From Cyclospora cayetanensis (Eukaryota > Apicomplexa > Conoidasida > Eucoccidiorida > Eimeriidae), in the NCBI RefSeq assembly GCF_002999335.1, contig NW_020312613.1:112501-176500 (forward strand): a stretch of DNA of 64,000 nucleotides, read 5' to 3'. Position numbers and translations under genes: made by a program. A model generated the notes under the pieces. That model saw nothing but the letters and a program-made list of their open reading frames with translations. It did no database searches and had not been told where the DNA came from. Shown here one piece after another: positions 57,901 through 64,000 of this stretch (its first letter is position 1; each line of letters opens with the position of its first letter).

Positions 57901-60065
57901 AGCAGAGTGAATGGGGATTTGTCAGAAAGCAATTATGGAGTCAAATGCCAAGGAGGATATATATTCTTATTGCTCTCAAGTAATTCGCATGTCTGAAGCA
58001 TTCAAATCTTCTGCTTAGTGGTATTTTTTACAGGTGTCCAATGTAAATGCATGTGCGCTATCTTTTGCCTTTTTCTGCACCAAAGTCGGGTTGTGCCCAA
58101 GAGCGCTGGTTAATTCCTGCTTTTTCGCTTTTGATCTCGGCAGAAATCGACGAGTCAGGGCTTTTACAAGAACCTGAACTATAGTAATCCCTGCAGGCAG
58201 AAGACATCCTCTGCATGAAAAGGGCCACGATCTAGGGGATTTTTCTTCCGACACACATGCCGCCAGGAGAATTTGATTTTCTCATATACGGGATACAAAT
58301 ACAGGTACATCTTTAACCGGGCGAAAAAACTCGAGCGCCTGCCCATCCGTCCGGCTGCCTGTCATGCTTTTCCTGGCTGCCGTGACATAGTCGACGCGTT
58401 TATGAATACTTTATCCGCTGACATGTCATACTAGCTGTGGAGCCTCTGCGGTCGCATCAGCTAGCGAGGCGGCCTCTGCTGCGTCAACTAGCGTTGTGCT
58501 ACCGTCAAGTTTCATATTCATTGGGTTCTTCAGAGTGTCTTCAAAGAAATTCAAAGTAGTGAATTACCAAAAAAAACTTGCTCGAGGTCAAATGCTGGAC
58601 TTTGGGAATCCTTGGATCCTACTGGACTCAAAGCCATGGTGAACTGCTCCGTCGAATCGTGTGGCACTGGCAACTGTAAAGATCTCTACATGGTCCTCAT
58701 AGGAGATACCTAACTACAAACTCAAAACAATATTTGACATTATTGGGTGATTTTAGAGAGACCTCATTTTTCTCCTGCTAGCACCCCAGAGTCGTTGACA
58801 CGAGCGCAGATAGACAAGCGCGTGGGTACAATTTCTAGCAGTCCTATGACTAACGGTTAGTTGCTTTTTTCCCCCAGGGCACATGCACCCAACAATGAGT
58901 CTGCTGGTAATTAGCCAATCATACTCTGCAGTACATAGCATAAACCTATCAGCAACGAATTGGTTAGATGGTTGATAATTCTTAGTTGAATATTACTTCT
59001 GTACTAGAAGCCTTCCAGTCTAGCTTAGCCCGTTCCAGAGGCGATAAAGTGGTCATGATGAGCCCGTGGAGAGCCGCCTTAGCAGACGTCTCGAATGGGG
59101 CTGTATCTACCTGCAGAATTTTGCACCACCCCGTTGGACGAAAGGGGCAGGTTCAATGAAGCATGCAAGATTTATGCTCTTCCCCTTGCTGTTGTGCTCT
59201 CCATACAGAAATTTTGCTGGAGGCAGTGGCAGGAGACCCTCTGCCCATGCTGGTTGTTCTAAGCGCCTGCTAGTATGGTACGTGCTTATTCTGGCCTATT
59301 TTGATGCGTTGTGTGCGATAACAGTCCTGAATACGAAGTCAGATGGACGACACCCGTTCAGGCAGGTCTGCCCGAGACTGCCTACGCGCGTCCTGCAAAG
59401 CCTTCCTGACATTCAGGCCGGAAATACAAAGTTAGTAAGCCTTAAACCCCAAATTATCGACGAAGAAGCGCTTTAAGATCGCTACACTGGCTAGACGAGA
59501 CTGCCAGTGTGTTGTGTTGCGCTGGTGACTGGCTGCGGTTCACCAGTGACCGGCCGCCTCTGGAAAAGCCCTAGACTGTAAGCAGTAGCGCCTGCACTGC
59601 TCTGTCCTTTGTTTATTTCAAATCCCTGAGTATATGAAAACACTTTCGCAATGAAAAGAAGGATAATAAGGAGCCACGGGGAGCGAGGATAGCAGTGAGC
59701 CAGAGCCTTCGGCAGCCGACAGTGTGGCATTTTCGGAGCAGCGTTGAGCGAGAACGAAGAATAAGGGCTTAGAATTTATTGTTTTGACTCAAGGTGCGTA
59801 CTACTAGCTAAACCTACGAAGATTAGTCATGCAGTGTAATATGGAATCTGGTGTACTTGCAGCTGACCACTGATCGTATTGTTTTGCGCTACTCCTCCGT
59901 CCGATCCTTGGATTACCCTCTTTCGTCCCTTCCTTTGTCGTGTATTCCTCTGACTTCGCAGCTAAAACACGAATTTCAGCTGTGTGTGCTCTTCTTAGAC
60001 CGACAAGTTCAGCATTTTCTTTCGTTTTTCCCTCCCTCTTGGCCGTGTCTGCAGCTGCTTTTCCG
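57901..60065. other. gene-poor stretch upstream of the transporter gene
   Basis: No gene recognised. A plus frame at 59066-59476 has one hydrophobic segment but no known motif. 59880-60065 is the presumed 5' region of the next gene; an in-frame upstream start at 59940 would add a hydrophobic 42-residue leader. Confidence 0.4.
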
Positions 60066-63000
60066 ATGAATCAAGGAACAAGTCAGCAAGCGCCCTCACC
60101 TGACGAAGCAGTGGACCATCGCGCCATTTTGTACGGTAATCCGAATTTTCCGGCTTCCTTCTTTCCAGCCCCTGCCGTGGAGGCCACCCCTACCCCTTCA
60201 GTCCCCCTCCCGTCCGTTGCTTCTTCCCCTGCTGAAGATGCGGAGCTTCAACCCCCCTCCTGGGTAGGGGGGAGAGACGCCGACATGCAATGGGGGCATA
60301 CGCACTACGGCGATTGGTTGTCGGCATCTTCATCCACCCGGCGTCCCCTCCTCCCTTCAGCAGATGTGCAGCGAATCGGCGAGTCGCAGAGGGTAAGGAG
60401 CCTCAGCAGCTACAGGGGCCCCCCTGGCATTTCGCACCCTCAGCATCTCGCTGGATGGCCGTCTGCCTTTTCTTCGGCTCTTGAAACTGGACAGGAAAGC
60501 TTCTGGGGAGCCGCCTCAAGGAAGCCTTTCGCGGGCAGACTCCCAGGCTCCCTCCCCGTACAGGATAGCGCACTTGAACCCACCGAGGTCTCTTCACATC
60601 GCGTCTACGGGGCACCTCAATGGAGTACGTACAGCCAAGGATTGGAAGGCGCGTATTACGAGGCGTCTGGCAGATTTGGGAGGGGCCAGGGGGGTGCTGC
60701 CCATGACGACTACGTATTAGCTCCCGATGGCGAGGCGCGGGAAATTACCAGTAAGCAGCAGCAGCACTTGCTTGCGCACTGTGAGCAGACGTCTCGTCTG
60801 CTGCCCTCTGGCCGCCTTACCGGCAGCACTGAAGCCGTTGGCTTTCTCTGCATGCAGCCATTGTTGCGCTCGCTCTGCTGCTGCGGCTGCTTCAGACTCG
60901 GGAGCCACCCTACCGGCACGCCTTCGAGGCTCGCATGAAGACCTCTTTGGCTCTCTCCGTCGACGCAGCCTCTGGAGTGCCCCTCTGCTGCCATTCGGAG
61001 AGTTCGCTGCTGCAAGCCAGGAGTATCCTCCTCCGCCACTGCGTAGTGAAGAGGCAGAAAGGTGGGGGGGGGAAGAAGGCGCCACAGCGGATTCCCCCTG
61101 GCTCGATCGCCTCTCGCCTCTCGATCTTGGCAAGGGGCCTGTATCGCGGAGGTTTCTCACGGACGTGTGGAGTCTCTGTGTTTTGGTGCTTTGCTGGGTG
61201 TGTTTACTATGGCTGGTTGCAAGCTCCTTGTCGCATGCTTCTCCCCAGAAGCTGACGGCGGGGGTGGATTGGAAGGGACGCGTCTGCGGCTTGGATGGGG
61301 GAGTGGCGCATCTGCCTCTCCTCTACTGGCCTTCGAAGCAGCCTCCCAAAGCACCCAGCCGGGAGGAACTAGACGGATCCAACCTTTTGCCCGTAAGCCA
61401 GGAGGAGCAAACGCGCGCTGCTTTACAGCGCGAACTCTGCCAAAGCAGTCTGACGCTTGTAGACGACTTCGCAGCCACACACACACACAAACAAACACAC
61501 ACACACACACAGACGCCTACACACACACACACAGACACAAGCCTACACACACACACACAGACACAAGCCTACACACACACAGACACCTACACACAGATGC
61601 CTACACACACACACAAACAAACACACAGACACCTACACCACAACACAGTCACTTGTGTAGGCATATGTAGGTATATAGAAATAGGGATATACAAATATAT
61701 ATATATGTATGTATATATATACATGTATGTATATGTATATGTATGTAGGAATAGATTTATAAATGCAACTGTGTTGATGCGCCCTGTATGGGTGTGCTGG
61801 TACGCATGCAGGTGTGCACTGCTGCCTGCCCCTCTGGATTTGAACCTTTGAGACCATCGGGTGTGTGCGACTCGGATTCTGAGCGTCTGAACTTTTGCTC
61901 GTGGTATTCTCCCGTTCCAGCGCGTCTGATGTTGCAGCGCTTTTGTGTGTTCTCTGACGAACGCGGCTTCATCAGGGATCATGGCGTTCTGCACTCCTGG
62001 CTGCATTGGGTTGGTGATCTCGCTCTTGTATGGCCTCTGGTGAGCCGTGTCTACGGATCGCATCTGCCTTTTCCCGTTTCCGCTTGAATTGTGTCTCCTT
62101 TGCTGCTTAGACGCCAACGCATCCTGTTGACAGTCTCTGGCACCCTAGAAACGCTCCCGCACATGCCTGGCAGCCGTCGCTGCCACTGCCACTTCTGTCG
62201 TTGCTCCTTCGCAGGCGTTGTGGGTGCCGCTTGCCTCGTTCGCTCTGGCTCTTCTCTTCTTCTGGTTCCTGCAGAAGGCAGCTCCCTTGGTCGTTATCTC
62301 TTTGATTGCCGCTGCGGAGTTGACCTTTCTGCTTTCCTCCATCCACTTCTTCTCGCGCGCGCGCGCCGCTTGGTCTACTGTGCATGGAACTGCTGCATCA
62401 GTCGCAAGCGAGGCGGGCTTGAAAACACCTTTCGATGCATCTTTCACGGCAATCCCCCTGTGGATCTCAGTCTCCTTGGGCGTACTTAGTGCGGCAGCAG
62501 CAGTTGTTCTTCTGCTCTGCGTCCTCTCCTTCAGACGGCAGCTCTCCCTCTGCACCACTGTCATCCGATCGGCGGCTGGCGTCTTGCGCGAGGCACCCAG
62601 CAAATTTCTCCTTCTTCTCCCCGGCTTCACAGCCCTCACCTTCGCCGTGCATGCTGCAATTGCCCTCTTTGGAATCCTGCACGTCATGGCTGGAAGTGTG
62701 TGCGCTGCCCCTTCCACCCTCTGAACCTTCAAATAGAGGCGCTAGATATCTTGCACCCCACTTCAACGGACAAACCCTTTCTACGCCGTGCAAACTGGGG
62801 TGGCATGTCGTCTGATGCGACACTTTCGCACTGGCGCGATGCTATCTGTATATTTATGTCTACATGTACAACTATATATGCATAGTATAACTACATATAT
62901 ACTTAGTATCACTATATATGTGCATATATGTATAACTGTATGTGTATAGTATGACTATGTATATATATATGTATAAATATATATATAGTACAACTACATA

Positions 63001-64000
63001 TATAGTCTAACTGTATATACAGTAAAACTACATCTAGCATAACCCTTTATATGTATCAATATATACGTAGTATAATTATACATACTTAGTATAGTTGTAT
63101 ATATAGTATAATTGTATATATATATAGTACAACTATATATATATATATATGTATAACTATATATGCAGTACAACTATATAGGCTATCCATGGTGTCTCTT
63201 GGGCATGTATGTCTTGCACGTTGCTGACCCACTCGCTCTTCCGCGTTTGCCTTTATCCTTGCCGCATTGGATCTGCTGCTGGCAGTCGGCCGTGTATGAG
63301 GTGTCTGCCGTCGGCTGCGTTTCGCTCTGGCTGCGATTGCTTCGCAGGTGCAAAATTCTCCGTTCCTGTCCAGACTCCTTACGGCGCCTTCAGCCCGTGG
63401 CAAGGCTTGTCTCTGGGCACATGGGGAAGGGTGTCTGTTTGCATTGTTGTGTTTGTGGCGCTGTGGACAAGTGCGTTCATTAGCGGCGTATGCCAGCTGA
63501 TCACTGCCTACTTTACAGCTTGCTGTTACTTTACGCCGAACGATGCAGGTGCGACCTACTTCGCCGACGGCATGCAGCCGTCAGCCTGTTCCAGGAGTTA
63601 ATTCTCCTCTCTTCTCCTCGCGTTTGTTGGATGCGGCACTGCTCCTTGGGCGTCGAGTGTGCGTGTGCGCTCAGACAGGAGAGAAGTTCTAAGTGCTAAG
63701 GCGAACGAGTCAGTTCGGATCATCATGAAAAATCACCTAGGATCAGCCGCGTTGGGAGGACTATTGCTCTCAAGTAGGCGCTGCTTCGTGCTGTGCAGCA
63801 GCTCACACACATCGAAACCAATTGTACCGCCACTGGTGGTTGTGGTGGGTACCACTGTGTAGTTTCTTTGCCACGCGACGGCCGCTGTGTTTCGCGTTTT
63901 CCTGGGTGAGAGGGCTACTTTCTTGGGTGAGAGGGCTACTGCCCTCGCGAAGATGGCATGCACACGTCGTGTTTTCTTCCGCTTCAGCACCCTCTAAAAC
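60066..64000 (+). CDS. choline-transporter-like protein (SLC44/CTL family), 3' end beyond window
   Basis: A multi-pass membrane transporter of the SLC44 family (choline or related solutes). Exons: 60066-60750, 60896-61392, 61812-62039, about 62215-62695, 63348-63548, then about 63690-63775 and beyond. Residues 1-about 300 are a long Pro/Ser-rich cytosolic extension. TM1 follows (Val-Trp-Ser-Leu-Cys-Val-Leu-Val-Leu), then the family hallmark Asp-Trp-Lys-Gly-Arg-Val-Cys-Gly, Leu-Leu-Tyr-Trp-Pro and, across the intron at 61393-61811, Asn-Leu-Leu-Pro/Val-Cys-Thr-Ala-Ala-Cys-Pro. Exon 4 has four hydrophobic segments. 63348-63548 gives Ala-Leu-Trp-Thr-Ser...Gln-Leu-Ile-Thr-Ala-Tyr-Phe, and 63730-63775 gives His-Leu-Gly-Ser-Ala-Ala-Leu-Gly, the conserved HLGSLAFG loop. 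Donors are GTAAGC, GTAAGC, GTGAGC, GTGTGT and GTGCGA. The start of exon 4 and the exon 5/6 junction are the weak points. Confidence 0.75.
61479..61765. repeat. CA then TATG microsatellites in SLC44-like intron 2
   Basis: ACACAC/ACAAAC/ACAGACAC runs to about 61640, then a TATATG-rich tract at 61665-61755, all within intron 61393-61811. Confidence 0.9.
62838..63182. repeat. TATA/TAGTATAACTATATG repeat in SLC44-like intron 4
   Basis: About 340 AT-rich bases made of irregular units such as AGTATAACTACATATAT and TATATATGTATA, within intron 62696-63347. Many units contain hairpin-prone TATATA runs. Confidence 0.9.

Noticed and set aside
61838..61850. GGATTTGAACC, whose reverse complement resembles a tRNA T-loop
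   Set aside because: It lies in exon 3 of the SLC44-like gene and no acceptor stem, D-arm or anticodon arm can be folded around it.

Overview
The window looks like nuclear chromosomal DNA of a coccidian apicomplexan, most likely an Eimeria species. The evidence is intron-rich genes whose proteins carry long homopolymer runs (Gln, Ala, Ser/Asn) written mostly with CAG/GCT-type triplets. Introns are stuffed with CA, TATG and trinucleotide microsatellites. A PSTAIRE CDK of the CRK2/PK5 type and an SLC44-type transporter are present, and gene-poor stretches hold decayed Ty3/gypsy-like sequence. There are no bacterial-style operons.

Layout. 1-12.2 kb is largely gene-poor (GC-rich edge, microsatellites, dispersed repeat fragments). 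12.25-13.03 kb holds a small two-exon gene resembling cytochrome bc1 subunit 8. 15.2 kb has an organellar bL32-like reading frame. 25.7-16.6 kb (minus) is a striking block: an F-box-like segment, a CDK-like pseudokinase and a cyclin-like protein in series, possibly one continuous gene. 28.8-26.9 kb (minus) is a VDAC porin. 31.5-35.3 kb and 46.3-48.8 kb are two inverted, decayed copies of one retroelement-like sequence; the first carries a later 882-bp insertion. 37.96-39.4 kb has an unresolved coding region. 44.1-41.1 kb (minus) is a complete eight-exon CDK (CRK2). 56.2-51.1 kb (minus) is a PP2C-family phosphatase with a huge repeat-filled intron. 60.1 kb to the right edge is an SLC44 choline-transporter-like gene that runs off the window.

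The coding content is a mixture: cell-cycle control (CRK2, pseudo-CDK, cyclin), reversible phosphorylation (PP2C), mitochondrial functions (VDAC, bc1-like, L32-like) and membrane transport. Exon boundaries were derived by hand from splice signals, reading-frame phase and family conservation. Each recovered gene adds up to a whole number of codons, but none has transcript support here. The most unusual signals are the F-box/pseudo-CDK/cyclin architecture with VAIR, HRN and DLA replacing VAIK, HRD and DFG; introns in that gene in which the 5' or 3' splice-site sequence itself has been tandemly duplicated; three GC-AG introns; and an AG-free 0.9-kb repeat array inside the PP2C intron.
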